Positions 8,963-19,489 of a stretch of DNA of 52,107 nucleotides are shown piece after piece (positions within the stretch are counted from its first letter, which is position 1; each line of letters opens with the position of its first letter). The translations under genes were made by a program, and so were the position numbers. The notes under the pieces are model-generated. The model was not told where the DNA came from. It did no database searches and was given only the letters and a program-made list of their open reading frames with translations. Source of the DNA: Pseudomonadota bacterium (GTDB lineage: Bacteria > Pseudomonadota > Gammaproteobacteria > Burkholderiales > Burkholderiaceae_C); the NCBI GenBank assembly GCA_029561195.1, contig JAKQJK010000088.1, forward strand, positions 1-52,107, read 5' to 3'.

Positions 8963-9979
8963 CTATAAACGTTTGCCGGTGGCTGCGTCAAATCCGTGCA
9001 GGCGGTCTGCCCGGGGCGTGACGTGGATTGTGGCACCCAGCGCGGGCACGGGCTGGGCTTCGTCGGTGCGGATGATGACCAGTTCTTCGCCATCGCCGTG
9101 CAGCCAGCGGCCATACACCAGACGCTCGGCGCCCAGCATTTCCAGGGCATCCACCCGCAGGGCCCATCCGACGGAGGTGATGTCCAGGTGCTCGGGCCGG
9201 ATGCCTGTGATTGTGCCGGGTCTGGCGTCGGGCGCGTTCTTTAGCAGATTCATGGGCGGCGAGCCGATGAAGCTGGCCACAAAGGTACTGGCGGGCCGCG
9301 TGTAGACCTCTTCGGGCGTACCAAACTGTTCCATAACGCCAGCGTTCATCACGATCATGCGCTGCGCCAGCGTCATGGCCTCTACCTGATCGTGGGTGAC
9401 GAAAAGTGACGTGATACCCAACTCGCGATGGAGTTTCTGAATTTCCAGCCGGGTGTGAGCGCGCAGCTTGGCGTCCAGATTCGACAACGGTTCATCAAAC
9501 AAAAATACCTGTGGCTGTCGCACGATAGCGCGGCCCATGGCTACACGCTGGCGCTGGCCGCCTGATAGTTCACGTGGTTTGCGCAGCAGATAAGGGCCAA
9601 GCTCCAGGATTTTGGCGGCTTTGTCTACGCGGGTTTTGATCTCGTCCAGAGGCACCTTGGCAATCTTCAAGCCATAAGCCATGTTCTCGAACACGCTCAT
9701 GTGCGGATACAGCGCGTAGTTCTGGAACACCATGGCGATGTCCCGCTCGGACGGCTCAAGGTCGTTCACTACGCGGTTGCCGATAGAGACTTCACCTTCT
9801 GATACCTCTTCCAGGCCTGCCACCATGCGCAACAGCGTGGATTTACCGCAGCCCGAAGGGCCAACGATCACGATGAATTCACCGTCGGCTATTGACGCAT
9901 TCACGCCGTGGATAACCTGATTGGCGGTTTTACCGGTGCCGTAGCGTTTGACAACGTTTTTGAGGGTGATTGAGGCCAT
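8963..9979 (-). CDS. ugpC: Glycerol-3-phosphate ABC transporter ATP-binding protein
   Basis: 338 residues. ATPase subunit that powers uptake of sn-glycerol-3-phosphate and glycerophosphodiesters. Walker A GPSGCGKS is at 40-47, the ABC signature LSGGQ at 138-142, Walker B VFLFDE at 158-163, and the switch His lies in [13 protein letters not shown]. The C-terminal 100 residues form the TOBE/regulatory domain typical of the UgpC/MalK class. It follows ugpE by 16 nt. The specificity is inferred from the operon; the ATPase alone could serve other sugar-type transporters. Confidence 0.94.
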   Translation of the reverse strand: MASITLKNVVKRYGTGKTANQVIHGVNASIADGEFIVIVGPSGCGKSTLLRMVAGLEEVSEGEVSIGNRVVNDLEPSERDIAMVFQNYALYPHMSVFENMAYGLKIAKVPLDEIKTRVDKAAKILELGPYLLRKPRELSGGQRQRVAMGRAIVRQPQVFLFDEPLSNLDAKLRAHTRLEIQKLHRELGITSLFVTHDQVEAMTLAQRMIVMNAGVMEQFGTPEEVYTRPASTFVASFIGSPPMNLLKNAPDARPGTITGIRPEHLDITSVGWALRVDALEMLGAERLVYGRWLHGDGEELVIIRTDEAQPVPALGATIHVTPRADRLHGFDAATGKRL

Positions 9980-9995
9980 GTTCTTGTTCAGTCAA

Positions 9996-10847
9996 TTATT
10001 TTTCGGTGTCCACCAGGCCTTTGACAAACCATCTCTGCATCAGCATCACCACCAGCGCCGGTGGAATCATGGCCAGCAGAGCGGTAGCCATGACAACGCT
10101 CCACTCGGTCTGTGCGTCACCACCGGAGATCATGCGTTTAATGCCGATTACCACCGGATACATGTTTTCGTTGGTCGTCACCAGCAGGGGCCAGAGATAC
10201 TGGTTCCAGCCATAAATGAACTGAATCACAAAAAGAGCAGCGATGGATGTGGTGGACAGGGGTACCAGCACGTCCTTGAAAAAACGCATCGGACCGGCAC
10301 CGTCCATACGGGCGGCTTCAACCAGTTCCTCGGGGACGGTGAGGAAAAACTGCCGGAACAGGAAAGTGGCCGTGGCCGAAGCAATCAGTGGAACGGTTAA
10401 CCCGGCGTAACTGTTGAGCATGCCCAGATCGGACACGACCTTATAGGTTGGCAAGATGCGTACTTCGACCGGCAACATCAATGTGATGAAGATGGCCCAG
10501 AAGAAGAACATCCGGAATGGAAACCGGAAATAAACGATGGCGAATGCGGACAGCAGCGATATGGCGATCTTTCCCAAGGCGATGATTAATGCAGTGACCA
10601 GGCTAACCATCATCATTTGCCCGACTGGCGCTTTGGAGCCATTGCCACCACCCGTGCCGTTCCAGGCCGCCGTGTAGTTTTCTACCATGTGTGTGCCGGG
10701 CAACAGGGGCATTGGCGCCTGCACGATCTCGCTGACGGTGTGGGTGGATGCTACAAAAGTCAGGTACAGAGGGAACGCCACCACGAGCACACCCAGTATC
10801 AGGACCACATGTGAGAGGGCGGTGAGCAACGGGCGGCGTTCTACCAT
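9996..10847 (-). CDS. ugpE: Glycerol-3-phosphate ABC transporter permease UgpE
   Basis: 283 residues with six expected membrane helices, beginning with [20 protein letters not shown]. The cytoplasmic EAA loop [20 protein letters not shown] (near residue 175) docks on the ATPase UgpC. The family is the CUT1-type MalG-like permease. It begins 1 nt after the ugpA stop, so the two permease genes are surely co-transcribed. UgpE pairs with UgpA to form the membrane channel. Confidence 0.95.
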   Translation of the reverse strand: MVERRPLLTALSHVVLILGVLVVAFPLYLTFVASTHTVSEIVQAPMPLLPGTHMVENYTAAWNGTGGGNGSKAPVGQMMMVSLVTALIIALGKIAISLLSAFAIVYFRFPFRMFFFWAIFITLMLPVEVRILPTYKVVSDLGMLNSYAGLTVPLIASATATFLFRQFFLTVPEELVEAARMDGAGPMRFFKDVLVPLSTTSIAALFVIQFIYGWNQYLWPLLVTTNENMYPVVIGIKRMISGGDAQTEWSVVMATALLAMIPPALVVMLMQRWFVKGLVDTEK

Positions 10848-10848
10848 G

Positions 10849-11730
10849 TCAATAGTTAACTTTCTTTTCCACGAAACGGAACTGCACCACGGTCAACACG
10901 ACAACGATCACCATCAATACCACTGACTGAGCTGCCGACCCACCCAAATCCATCGCCTTGAAGCCGTCGTAATAGACCTTGTAGACGAGGATTGAGGTGT
11001 CCTTGCCCGGACCACCCTGCGTGGCCGCGTCAATGATGCCAAAGGTGTCAAAAAAAGCATAGACGATATTGATCACCAGCAGGAAGAAGGTGGTGGGGGA
11101 CAGCAGAGGGAAAACAATGGTCCAGAAGCGTCGCCATGGCCGAGCACCGTCAATTGCAGCTGCTTCAATCAGGGATTTCGGAATGCTTTGCAGCCCGGCC
11201 AGGAAAAACAGGAAGTTGTACGAAATCTGCTTCCAGACTGCAGCCATGATCACCAGCGTCATGGCCTGGTCTCCATTGAGCAGATGGTTCCAGTCCACAC
11301 CAAAAGCACGCAGCCAGTACGACACGACACCCACACTGGGCGCAAACATGAACAGCCACAGCACCCCGGCCACGGCAGGCGCTACCGCATAAGGCCAGAT
11401 CAGCAGGGTTTTGTATACCAATGCGCCTTTGACGATGCGGTCCGCAAAGACGGCCAGCATCAATGAAATGCTGATACCCAGTACGGCCACCAAAGTCGAA
11501 AACAGAGCGGTGGTGTAAAACGAGGCGAGGTAGGTCGCGTCGTTCCAGAGATTGCGAAAATTGTCCAGTCCGACCCACTCCACCGACGTGCCAAACGCGT
11601 CAGACTGCTGAACAGACTGCAACAGCGCCTGGGCGGCGGGCCAGAAAAAGAACACCACGATCACGACCACCTGGGGCGCAATCAGCACCCAAGGTAGCCA
11701 TGAAGATCGAAAGACGACGCGCTTTTCCAC
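10849..11730 (-). CDS. ugpA: Glycerol-3-phosphate ABC transporter permease UgpA
   Basis: 293 residues, MalF-like permease partner of UgpE. The first helix ([20 protein letters not shown]) and the EAA loop ([17 protein letters not shown], near residue 190) are clear. The start codon is GTG at 11730, giving [14 protein letters not shown], which fits the family N-terminus; no good Shine-Dalgarno is seen. It lies 40 nt after ugpB and 1 nt before ugpE. Confidence 0.94.
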   Translation of the reverse strand: MEKRVVFRSSWLPWVLIAPQVVVIVVFFFWPAAQALLQSVQQSDAFGTSVEWVGLDNFRNLWNDATYLASFYTTALFSTLVAVLGISISLMLAVFADRIVKGALVYKTLLIWPYAVAPAVAGVLWLFMFAPSVGVVSYWLRAFGVDWNHLLNGDQAMTLVIMAAVWKQISYNFLFFLAGLQSIPKSLIEAAAIDGARPWRRFWTIVFPLLSPTTFFLLVINIVYAFFDTFGIIDAATQGGPGKDTSILVYKVYYDGFKAMDLGGSAAQSVVLMVIVVVLTVVQFRFVEKKVNY

Positions 11731-11770
11731 GAAAACAGTTCAGTCCGGGTGTCTCTTCAATCCGGAAAGA

Positions 11771-13075
11771 TTACTTCTTGTTGGCCTTCTCAAAGCGATC
11801 CAGCAGTTCGTTGCCACGCAGAACGATGGAATCCAGCGCTTCCTTGGCGGACTTCTTGCCACCCCAGACCTGCTCCAGTTCTTCGTCCTCGATAGTACGG
11901 ATCTGTACGTAATTGCCCAGTCGGATACCGCGTGACTTGTCGGTGGTCTTGCGGATCATCTGGTTAACGCCGACGTCTGTGCCTGGGTTCTTCTCATAAA
12001 AACCCGACTTTTCAGTGAGCTGGAACGCTGCTGTGGTGATTGGAAGGTAGCCGGTACGCTGGTGCGTCGCTGCCTGAACATCTGGCTTGGACAAGTAGTT
12101 GAAAAATTGTGCAATACCCTTGTATTCGTCTGCCTTCTTGCCGCCCATCACCCACAAGCTGGCACCGCCAATAACGGTATTTTGTGGAGCACCGGGTACG
12201 TCAGGGTAGTAGGGCAGAGGAGCAAGGCCCCAGGCAAATTTGGCATTTTTTGCGACGTTGCCATAGAAGCCAGTCGAGGTGGTCGTCATGGCACATTCAC
12301 CGGAAATGAAGCTGGCTTCAGGCACGTTGGCCCGACCTTTGTAAACAAACAGGCCCTGTTTGGCCATGTTGGCCAGGTTTTCGATGTGACGCACATGCAG
12401 CGGCGAGTTAACCTTCATGCGAGCATCCATGCCCTGCAGGCCGTTGCCTTTGGTCGCGAACTCGACGTTATGCCAGGCGGAGAAGCTCTCCAACTGGGTC
12501 CAGCCCTGCCAGGCAATGGTCAGCGGACATTTGTGGCCACTGGCCTTGAGTTTGGCAGCGGCGAGCGCTACTTCAGGCCAAGTGCCCGGTGCCTTGGTGG
12601 TATCAATACCGGCTGCCTTGAAGGCGTCTTTGTTAAAGTAAAAGACAGTTGTAGAGCTGTTGAACGGAAAGCTCAGCATCTCGCCGTTGGGTGCCGTGTA
12701 GTAACCGGCTACGGCGGACACATAAGCCTTGGGGTCGAATTTCTCGCCAGAGTCTTTCATGACCTTGCCAACAGGTACCGAAACACCCTTGCTGGCCATC
12801 ATGGTGGCGGTGCCCACTTCAAAAACCTGAAGAATATGGGGCGCGTTCCCTGCTCGGAAAGCAGCTACCGCTGCGGTAAATGACTCGTCGTAGGTGCCTT
12901 TGAAAGTCGGAACGATCTTGTAAGCGTTCTGGCTGGCATTGAAATTTTTGGCCAGATCATTTACGACCTCGCCGTTGACGGCGGTCATGGAATGCCACCA
13001 CTGGATTTCTGTTTGCGCTTGGGCGGACAGGGAAAACACCGCAGCAACAGCAGCGGCAGCAAATTTCAGTTTCAT
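11771..13075 (-). CDS. ugpB: Glycerol-3-phosphate-binding periplasmic protein
   Basis: 434 residues. Periplasmic solute-binding protein delivering glycerol-3-phosphate or glycerophosphocholine to UgpAE. It has a Sec signal peptide MKLKFAAAAVAAVFSLSAQA with cleavage after AQA near residue 21, and mature EIQWWHSMTAVNGEVVN, typical of UgpB. The start at 13075 has GGAG 5 nt upstream and gives the signal peptide directly; an in-frame ATG at 13096 is not needed. First gene of the operon. A candidate Pho box lies just upstream, consistent with phosphate-starvation control. Confidence 0.95.
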   Translation of the reverse strand: MKLKFAAAAVAAVFSLSAQAQTEIQWWHSMTAVNGEVVNDLAKNFNASQNAYKIVPTFKGTYDESFTAAVAAFRAGNAPHILQVFEVGTATMMASKGVSVPVGKVMKDSGEKFDPKAYVSAVAGYYTAPNGEMLSFPFNSSTTVFYFNKDAFKAAGIDTTKAPGTWPEVALAAAKLKASGHKCPLTIAWQGWTQLESFSAWHNVEFATKGNGLQGMDARMKVNSPLHVRHIENLANMAKQGLFVYKGRANVPEASFISGECAMTTTSTGFYGNVAKNAKFAWGLAPLPYYPDVPGAPQNTVIGGASLWVMGGKKADEYKGIAQFFNYLSKPDVQAATHQRTGYLPITTAAFQLTEKSGFYEKNPGTDVGVNQMIRKTTDKSRGIRLGNYVQIRTIEDEELEQVWGGKKSAKEALDSIVLRGNELLDRFEKANKK

Positions 13076-13103
13076 GAGGTCTCCTTGGGTAAGCATGTAG
13101 CTT

Positions 13104-13121
13104 ATGACAACTATGTGACCT
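13104..13121 (-). promoter_or_regulatory. Candidate Pho box upstream of ugpB
   Basis: The minus strand reads AGGTCAC-ATAG-TTGTCAT. These are two 7-nt direct repeats separated by 4 nt, matching the PhoB half-site CTGTCAT/C at 5 of 7 and 6 of 7 positions with exact spacing. It lies 29-46 nt upstream of the ugpB start, a position suitable for activating a weak -10 near 13095. The E. coli ugp operon is PhoB-activated. Inference from pattern and context only. Confidence 0.55.
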
Positions 13122-13275
13122 TTTTATTAAACACGGAAAGGGCTACGGTTTAATAGAGGGCTTTCCATAGGTATCCGTCCGCGGATGACCTTTGAGTAGA
13201 CTGGAAAATGCTGCGCTGCAGTAAAATTCAATGCCAGCCGGCTTCAACACTTGGTGGCTGTCATTCGAGAAACTG

Positions 13276-16200
13276 ATGAACGCACCGATAAAGTTTGAAC
13301 CTGTTGACCCCACTCTGGCCCTTGCCCCCGCCGGGCAGGAGCGCATTCGCGAAATTCCCTACAACTACACCTCGTTCTCTGATCGCGAAATCGTGATCCG
13401 TTTGCTGGGCGCACCCGCTTGGGAACTGCTACACCGGCTTCGGGATGAACGCCGTACCGGTCGCTCAGCCCGCATGCTGTACGAGGTGCTGGGTGATATT
13501 TGGGTGGTACAGCGCAACCCTTACCTGCAAGATGATTTGCTGGACAACCCCAAGCGGCGGCGCCTGCTGGTCGATGCGTTGAACCATCGTCTGACCGAGG
13601 TGGAGAAACGGCGCACACCGCAGGCTGATCTAGAGCGGGATGGCATGGTGGGGGAGCTGCTGAGGGCTGCGCAACGAGCGGTTCAATCTTTTGACTCGGC
13701 TTTTGTCGAAGTGGGCAACCTTCGGCGCAAAGCGTCGCGCACGCTGGGCAAACTGACGGCCAAAGACAACATTAAGTTTGATGGATTGAGTCGCGTCTCT
13801 CATGTGACGGACGCTACCGACTGGCGTGTCGAATACCCCTTTGTAGTGCTGACGCCGGACTCCGAGGCCGAGATGGCGGGTTTGGTCAAGGGCTGTATCG
13901 ATCTGGGCTTGACGATCATCCCGCGAGGCGGTGGTACAGGCTACACGGGTGGGGCGATTCCTCTCACCTGGAAGAGTGCGGTCATCAACACTGAAAAGCT
14001 GGAGTCCATGACCGAGGTCGAGATGCTGACCTTGCCCGGCATGGATAAGCCCGTTGCCACGGTGTGGACCGAAGCGGGCGTCGTGACGCAGCGCGTGGCG
14101 GATGCTGCCGAGCGAGGCGGCTTCGTGTTTGCTGTGGACCCTACGTCGGCGGAAGCCTCCTGCATTGGCGGCAACATTGCCATGAATGCAGGTGGCAAGA
14201 AGGCTGTTTTGTGGGGCACGGCGCTGGACAACCTGGCCTCTTGGCGCATGGTGACGCCACAGGCCACCTGGCTGGAGGTGACGCGCATCAACCACAACAT
14301 GGGCAAGATTCATGATGCAGCAGTGGCCAGCTTTGAGCTGAGATATTACAAGGCCGATGGCAAAACGCTTGAGCGCATAGAACGGCTGGATATTCCCGGC
14401 GCGAGCTTTCGCAAAGAGGGTTTGGGTAAGGACGTGACCGACAAGTTTTTGAGCGGTTTGCCAGGCATCCAGAAAGAGGGTTGCGACGGCTTGATCACCA
14501 GCGCCCGCTGGGTAGTGCACCGCATGCCAACCAATACCCGCACGGTGTGCCTGGAGTTCTTTGGCAATGCCAAAGATGCGGTGCCCAGCATTGTGGAAAT
14601 CATCGATTTCATGTTTGCCGAGCAGAAGCGCACTGGCACACTGCTGGCCGGTTTGGAGCATCTGGATGACCGCTACTTGAAAGCGGTGGGTTACACCACA
14701 AAGTCCAAACGGAGCGCGGGGGCTTTGCCTGGCTCTTCGGGTGGCTTGCCAAAGATGGTTCTGGTGGGCGATATCTCTGGCGATGATGCCGATGCAGTCG
14801 CCCGCGCCACGTCCGAGATTGTGCGCATTGCCAATTCGCGCAACGGCGAGGGTTTTGTCGCCATCAGCGCCGAAGCGCGCAAGAAATTCTGGCTGGATCG
14901 CAAACGTACAGCCGCCATTTCCAAACACACCAACGCGTTCAAAATCAACGAAGACGTGGTGATTCCGTTGCCGCGCATGGCGGAATACACCGACGGCATT
15001 GAGCGCATCAATATTGAGCTGAGCCTGCGCAACAAACTCAAGCTCTGTGATGAGCTTGAAGCCTTTTTCAGCAAGGGCGGCCTGCCGCTGGGACGGCATG
15101 ATGACGCAAATGAAATTCCGTCTGCCGAATTGCTGGAAGATCGAGTGGGTCAAGCCCTGGCGCAGATCGCCGGCATAAAGGCCCAATGGCAGGGCTGGCT
15201 GGATAACGTAGACGAGTTGTTTCTGCAGTTGCAGGACCACAGCCTGCGCGCCAGCTGGAAGACGCAACTGCGTGGCGAGTTGAAGAATATTTTTGCTGGT
15301 GGCGCGTTTACCCCGATTCTTGAAGAGTGCAACGCCATTCACAAGCGTGTTCTTAAGGGCCGAGTATGGGTTGCGCTGCACATGCATGCAGGTGACGGCA
15401 ATGTGCACACCAACATTCCCGTCAACAGCGACGACTACGAGATGCTGCAAACTGCCCATAGTGCAGTCAAGCGCATCATGGCACTCGCGCGATCGCTGGA
15501 TGGAGTGATCTCTGGCGAACACGGCATTGGCATCACCAAACTGGAGTTCCTGACCGACGAGGAGTTGCGACCGTTCACCGAGTACAAGCAGAAGGTGGAT
15601 CCTCAGGGGCGTTTCAACAAAGGTAAGTTGCTACGAAATTCAGAGCTTCTAACGCATATTGGCCGGGGGCTAGAGCCTGATTTTATGTATGCAGATCTGA
15701 CAAATGCCTACACGCCGAGCTTCGGACTGATGGGGCATGAGTCGCTGATCATGCAGCAGTCAGACATTGGTGCGATTGCTGACAGCATCAAGGATTGCCT
15801 GCGTTGTGGCAAATGTAAACCCGTATGCGCTACCCATGTGCCACGCGCCAATTTGCTATACAGCCCGCGCAACAAGATTCTGGCGACGTCGCTGCTCGTT
15901 GAAGCCTTTTTGTATGAAGAGCAAACCCGTCGGGGTGTCAGCATCAAGCACTGGGAAGAGTTTGAAGACGTGGCCGACCATTGCACGGTTTGCCACAAGT
16001 GCGAAAGCCCGTGCCCGGTCAAGATCGACTTTGGCGATGTGTCGATGAACATGCGCAATCTGCTGCGCAAAATGGGTCAGAAGTCGTTCCGACCGGGCAA
16101 CGCGGCGGCCATGTTTTTCCTGAATGCCACGAGTCCGGCCACCATCAAGTTCATGCGCTCGGCCATGGTGGATGTGGGGTTCAAGGCCCAGCGCCTAGCC

Positions 16201-17220
16201 AACGACTTGTTGCGCACGCTGACTACCCGGCAGACAGCCAAGCCGCCTGCCTCGGTGGGCAAGGCACCCGTCAAAGAGCAGGTTATCCATTTCATCAATA
16301 AAAAGATGCCTGGTGGTCTGCCTAAAAAGACTGCCCGCGCCTTGCTGGATCTTGAGGACTCGGATTACGTACCCATCATTCGTAACCCGAAAACAACTAC
16401 GGCGGACACGGAAGCCGTGTTCTATTTTCCCGGTTGCGGGTCCGAGCGTTTGTTCAGCCAGGTGGGCCTTGCGACGCAAGCCATGTTGTGGCACGCTGGC
16501 GTACAAACCGTGTTGCCACCGGGCTATTTGTGTTGCGGCTACCCGCAACGTGGATCGGGTCAGTACGACAAAGCGGAAAAAATCATCACGGATAACCGGG
16601 TTTTGTTCCATCGCGTGGCGAACACGCTGAACTACCTGGATATCAAGACCGTGGTGGTGAGTTGCGGCACTTGCTATGACCAGTTGCAGGGCTATGAGTT
16701 CGACAAGATCTTCCCCGGCAGTCGCATCATCGATATCCACGAATACCTGCTGGAAAAAGGCACTAAGCTGAATGGCTCGGGTGGTTATCTGTACCACGAC
16801 CCCTGTCATAGCCCGATGAAGTTGCAGGACCCCATGAAGACGGTGAAGGCCCTGGTGGGTGGATCCAACCCGGACAGCGTGCTGGAAAGTAAACGCTGCT
16901 GTGGTGAAAGTGGCACATTGGGAGTTACGCGGCCCGATATTTCGACACAAATCCGGTTCCGCAAGGAAGAGGAATTGCAGAGCGATGAAGCAGCGTTGCG
17001 TAAAACAGGTGCAGTTCCTGAAAAAGGGCCGGTGAAGATCCTGACATCCTGCCCCAGCTGCCTGCAGGGTCTGAGCCGTTATGGCAACGATTTGCAGAAT
17101 GGCTTGCTGGAAGCCGACTACATCGTGGTGGAAATGGCCAACCAGATTCTGGGCGATCAGTGGATGCCTGAATACGTGGAAGCGGCCAACTCAGGCGGCA
17201 TTGAGCGCGTGCTGGTTTAA
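13276..17220 (+). CDS. Giant FAD-binding oxidoreductase with 4Fe-4S and CCG domains
   Basis: 1314 residues, a fusion related to D-lactate dehydrogenase/glycolate oxidase. The N-terminal ~150 residues resemble what I remember as DUF3683. A PCMH-type FAD domain follows, with [14 protein letters not shown] near 216, then an FAD-oxidase C-terminal domain with [10 protein letters not shown] near 705 and GEHGIG near 748. Two 4Fe-4S motifs follow: [11 protein letters not shown] near 841 and [11 protein letters not shown] near 903. Two CCG modules end the protein: CGTC near 1130 with CCGYPQRG near 1086, and CPSC near 1259 with CCGESG near 1208. It probably oxidises a 2-hydroxy acid and passes electrons to quinone; the substrate is unknown. 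Start 13276 was preferred to 13231. Residues 786-803 are encoded by a dispersed repeat. Confidence 0.9.
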   Translation: MNAPIKFEPVDPTLALAPAGQERIREIPYNYTSFSDREIVIRLLGAPAWELLHRLRDERRTGRSARMLYEVLGDIWVVQRNPYLQDDLLDNPKRRRLLVDALNHRLTEVEKRRTPQADLERDGMVGELLRAAQRAVQSFDSAFVEVGNLRRKASRTLGKLTAKDNIKFDGLSRVSHVTDATDWRVEYPFVVLTPDSEAEMAGLVKGCIDLGLTIIPRGGGTGYTGGAIPLTWKSAVINTEKLESMTEVEMLTLPGMDKPVATVWTEAGVVTQRVADAAERGGFVFAVDPTSAEASCIGGNIAMNAGGKKAVLWGTALDNLASWRMVTPQATWLEVTRINHNMGKIHDAAVASFELRYYKADGKTLERIERLDIPGASFRKEGLGKDVTDKFLSGLPGIQKEGCDGLITSARWVVHRMPTNTRTVCLEFFGNAKDAVPSIVEIIDFMFAEQKRTGTLLAGLEHLDDRYLKAVGYTTKSKRSAGALPGSSGGLPKMVLVGDISGDDADAVARATSEIVRIANSRNGEGFVAISAEARKKFWLDRKRTAAISKHTNAFKINEDVVIPLPRMAEYTDGIERINIELSLRNKLKLCDELEAFFSKGGLPLGRHDDANEIPSAELLEDRVGQALAQIAGIKAQWQGWLDNVDELFLQLQDHSLRASWKTQLRGELKNIFAGGAFTPILEECNAIHKRVLKGRVWVALHMHAGDGNVHTNIPVNSDDYEMLQTAHSAVKRIMALARSLDGVISGEHGIGITKLEFLTDEELRPFTEYKQKVDPQGRFNKGKLLRNSELLTHIGRGLEPDFMYADLTNAYTPSFGLMGHESLIMQQSDIGAIADSIKDCLRCGKCKPVCATHVPRANLLYSPRNKILATSLLVEAFLYEEQTRRGVSIKHWEEFEDVADHCTVCHKCESPCPVKIDFGDVSMNMRNLLRKMGQKSFRPGNAAAMFFLNATSPATIKFMRSAMVDVGFKAQRLANDLLRTLTTRQTAKPPASVGKAPVKEQVIHFINKKMPGGLPKKTARALLDLEDSDYVPIIRNPKTTTADTEAVFYFPGCGSERLFSQVGLATQAMLWHAGVQTVLPPGYLCCGYPQRGSGQYDKAEKIITDNRVLFHRVANTLNYLDIKTVVVSCGTCYDQLQGYEFDKIFPGSRIIDIHEYLLEKGTKLNGSGGYLYHDPCHSPMKLQDPMKTVKALVGGSNPDSVLESKRCCGESGTLGVTRPDISTQIRFRKEEELQSDEAALRKTGAVPEKGPVKILTSCPSCLQGLSRYGNDLQNGLLEADYIVVEMANQILGDQWMPEYVEAANSGGIERVLV
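15630..15684 (+). repeat. Dispersed palindromic element, copy E, inside the oxidase gene
   Basis: Head GCTACGAAATTCAGAGC (GCTA-N9-GAGC, 17 nt) and a tail with TTCTAACGCATATTGG, then GGGGGCTAGAG. The spacing matches intergenic copies A-D and about 27 of 37 core bases agree with copy A. It is read in frame and encodes [18 protein letters not shown], a linker between the flavin domain (which ends GRFNKGK) and the start of the iron-sulfur half ([11 protein letters not shown]). Confidence 0.65.
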
Positions 17221-17278
17221 TGCCGGCAGGGCACAATGCAGGTTACTGATTTATAGCCGTTCGCGGCAGAGGTTCCTC

Positions 17279-17692
17279 ATGGCAGGTCTGCAAGCCGGCG
17301 CTCCAACGCCACAATCGCTCGTCGTTCATAGCCAGTCCAAAGTGCTGGAAGTGTCTTTCTCCGATGGCTCCGAGTTCCGGATTCCATTTGAGTTGATGCG
17401 TATCTATTCTCCGTCCGCCGAAGTTCAAGGCCATGGTCCAGGGCAGGAAGTTTTGCAGACGGGAAAGCGCAACGTCGACCTCGCTGCACTGGAGCCCGTA
17501 GGCAATTACGCCGTACAACCAACTTTTTCTGACGGCCACGATTCCGGTATTTTCTCTTGGGATTACCTCTACTTTCTGGGTTCGCAGCAAGACAAATTGT
17601 GGGCCGAATACGCATCTCGCCTGACAGCGGCCGGTGTGGAGAGGGACGCAGACATGCCTGAAAAGGCTGGTCATGGATGTGCGAGCCACTGA
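17279..17692 (+). CDS. DUF971 (gamma-butyrobetaine hydroxylase-like N-terminal domain) protein
   Basis: 137 residues. The core [20 protein letters not shown] with [20 protein letters not shown] is the DUF971 fold, a small domain found alone in bacteria and fused to gamma-butyrobetaine hydroxylase in eukaryotes. Its free-standing role is unknown to me; an association with iron-sulfur or quinone metabolism has been suggested by neighbourhoods. The start at 17279 (MAGLQAG) has AGAGG 6 nt upstream. The stop is 1 nt before the ubiE start, so the two are co-translated. It ends with a His/Cys-containing tail (GHGCASH). Confidence 0.85.
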   Translation: MAGLQAGAPTPQSLVVHSQSKVLEVSFSDGSEFRIPFELMRIYSPSAEVQGHGPGQEVLQTGKRNVDLAALEPVGNYAVQPTFSDGHDSGIFSWDYLYFLGSQQDKLWAEYASRLTAAGVERDADMPEKAGHGCASH

Positions 17693-17693
17693 C

Positions 17694-18425
17694 ATGTCGT
17701 CAACCCATTTCGGATTTGAATCAGTAGACGAGGCCGACAAGGCGGGTCGCGTGCGTGGCGTGTTTGACTCGGTGGCGTCCAAATACGATTTGATGAACGA
17801 CCTGATGTCCGGGGGGCTACATCGTATCTGGAAGGCCTATACCGTGAAGGTGGCTAACCTGCGTGAAGGGGACTGCGCTTTGGATATCGCGGGTGGAACC
17901 GGCGATCTAGCTTTGGCATTTGCCAAAAATGTCGGCAAAACTGGTCAGGTGGTACACACTGACATCAATGAGTCCATGCTTCGCACGGGACGGGATCGTT
18001 TGCTCAATGAAGGCGTCGCCCTGCCAACCGTGGTGTGTGACGCAGAAAAGTTACCTTTTTCAGACAATTACTTTGATCTGGTCAGCGTAGCCTTTGGCTT
18101 GCGCAACATGACGCACAAGGACATCGCGTTGTCAGAGATGAATCGGGTGCTGAAGCCTGGTGGAAAACTTCTGGTGTTGGAGTTCTCGAAAGTAGCCAAA
18201 CCACTGGAAAAAGCGTACGACTGGTATTCCTTCAAGATATTGCCGGGGCTGGGCAAGCTGGTTGCCGGAGATGATGCCAGTTACCGATATCTGGCGGAAT
18301 CAATTCGCATGCATCCTGGACAGGAGGAGTTGAAAGGCCTTATGAAAAATAATGGCTTTGGTCATGTGGATTACCACAACCTCACAGGCGGTATGGTGGC
18401 ATTGCATGTTGGAATCAAGTGCTGA
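17694..18425 (+). CDS. ubiE: Ubiquinone/menaquinone C-methyltransferase UbiE
   Basis: 243 residues. SAM-dependent C-methylation of the benzoquinol ring in ubiquinone (and demethylmenaquinone) synthesis. The SAM motif [15 protein letters not shown] begins near residue 63, followed by the UbiE signatures [14 protein letters not shown] near 31 and [12 protein letters not shown]. The ATG at 17694, 1 nt after the DUF971 stop, gives the family N-terminus; upstream in-frame Met codons overlap that gene. It heads a ubiquinone cluster with ubiJ and ubiB, interrupted by a Tim44-like gene. Confidence 0.97.
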   Translation: MSSTHFGFESVDEADKAGRVRGVFDSVASKYDLMNDLMSGGLHRIWKAYTVKVANLREGDCALDIAGGTGDLALAFAKNVGKTGQVVHTDINESMLRTGRDRLLNEGVALPTVVCDAEKLPFSDNYFDLVSVAFGLRNMTHKDIALSEMNRVLKPGGKLLVLEFSKVAKPLEKAYDWYSFKILPGLGKLVAGDDASYRYLAESIRMHPGQEELKGLMKNNGFGHVDYHNLTGGMVALHVGIKC

Positions 18426-18468
18426 AGTTTTTTGATATTGAACAAATATTGGTGGTTCTGGAGACATT

Positions 18469-19461
18469 ATGAAAGTATGGTCATTAATTTTGACGCTGGT
18501 GATGGTCATGGCAAGCTTGGATGCCGAGGCGGCCCGTCGCATGGGTAGCGGTCGATCATTCGGCAAACAGTCCAGCAATGTCACACAGCGGGAGGCTGCT
18601 CCTGCTGCACCCGCTGCACCAACTCAAAATGCCACGAATTCCGCAGTCAAACCCGCTGGCGCTGCTCCCGCTGCAGCAGCGGCGCCGAAGCGGCCTTGGG
18701 GTGCCATGCTGGGCGGTTTGGCCGCTGGTCTGGGTTTGGCGTGGTTGGCCAATTCTCTGGGGTTAGGTGAGGCTTTCGGGCAAATCATCATGTTTGCGTT
18801 GCTGGCAATGGTTGTGATGATGGCCATTGGCTGGTTCATGCGGAGCCGAAAACCTGCTCAGAACCAGAATGCAGCACCTTTTGCTTTTCAGGGTGCTGGT
18901 ACGGGCGGTGCGCCAGTATCTGACGTGAAACTTTACCGTCCCGAAAACGTGGGAAATGACGCGTCGGCACGCCCTTGGGAACGCAGTAGTGCGATGGCGT
19001 TTGAAACGCCCGGCATGTCGGGTGGTTCAGGGTCAATGATTGGATCGGCATTGTCTGGATCGCAAACTTGGGGTATCCCCGCCGGGTTTGATGCGGAAGG
19101 CTTTCTCAAGGCTGCCAAAGCCAACTTTGTGACCCTGCAGGCGGCTTGGGATAAATCGGATATTCATTCGCTAAGGGCCATGATGACTGATGAGATGCTC
19201 AAGGAGATTCAGGCCCAACTGGCGGAGCGTGAGGAGCACACTGGCGGCCCGGTGAACCATACAGATGTAGTCATGATCGACGCCAAATTGCTGGGCATTG
19301 AAGATCTGGGTGATGACTATATGGCCAGCGTGGAATTCTCCGGCATGATTCGCGAAGAACCCTCCGCAAGTCCGAACCCTTTCCGCGAGGTCTGGAACAT
19401 GACGAAACCTAAGAGTGGTGCCAGTGGCTGGTTGGTGGCAGGGGTCCAAGCCCTGCAATAA
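18469..19461 (+). CDS. Tim44-like domain membrane protein
   Basis: 330 residues. N-terminal signal-like segment 1-22 (MKVWSLILTLVMVMASLDAE), a low-complexity Ala/Pro region at ~42-75, then a Gly-rich hydrophobic span at ~80-122 holding one or two membrane helices, with FGQIIMFALLAMVVMMAIGW the clearest. The C-terminal ~150 residues (from FDAEGFLKAAKANFVTLQAAW) form a Tim44/MRPL45-type domain, also with MMTDEMLKEIQ. Tim44 domains bind membranes and proteins. Its place between ubiE and ubiJ suggests a link to ubiquinone synthesis, but function is inferred only from position. Confidence 0.85.
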   Translation: MKVWSLILTLVMVMASLDAEAARRMGSGRSFGKQSSNVTQREAAPAAPAAPTQNATNSAVKPAGAAPAAAAAPKRPWGAMLGGLAAGLGLAWLANSLGLGEAFGQIIMFALLAMVVMMAIGWFMRSRKPAQNQNAAPFAFQGAGTGGAPVSDVKLYRPENVGNDASARPWERSSAMAFETPGMSGGSGSMIGSALSGSQTWGIPAGFDAEGFLKAAKANFVTLQAAWDKSDIHSLRAMMTDEMLKEIQAQLAEREEHTGGPVNHTDVVMIDAKLLGIEDLGDDYMASVEFSGMIREEPSASPNPFREVWNMTKPKSGASGWLVAGVQALQ

Positions 19462-19489
19462 AAAGCCCTGCTGCAAGCTGGTGATAATC

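Noticed and set aside
13192..13227. Promoter for the oxidase (TTGAGT and TAAAAT).
   Set aside because: The boxes are 24 nt apart, too far for a standard sigma-70 promoter.
13630..15522. A 630-codon open frame on the minus strand opposite the oxidase.
   Set aside because: It lies wholly within a gene with clear family motifs on the plus strand; the His/Gln-rich composition is typical of an antisense shadow in GC-rich coding DNA.
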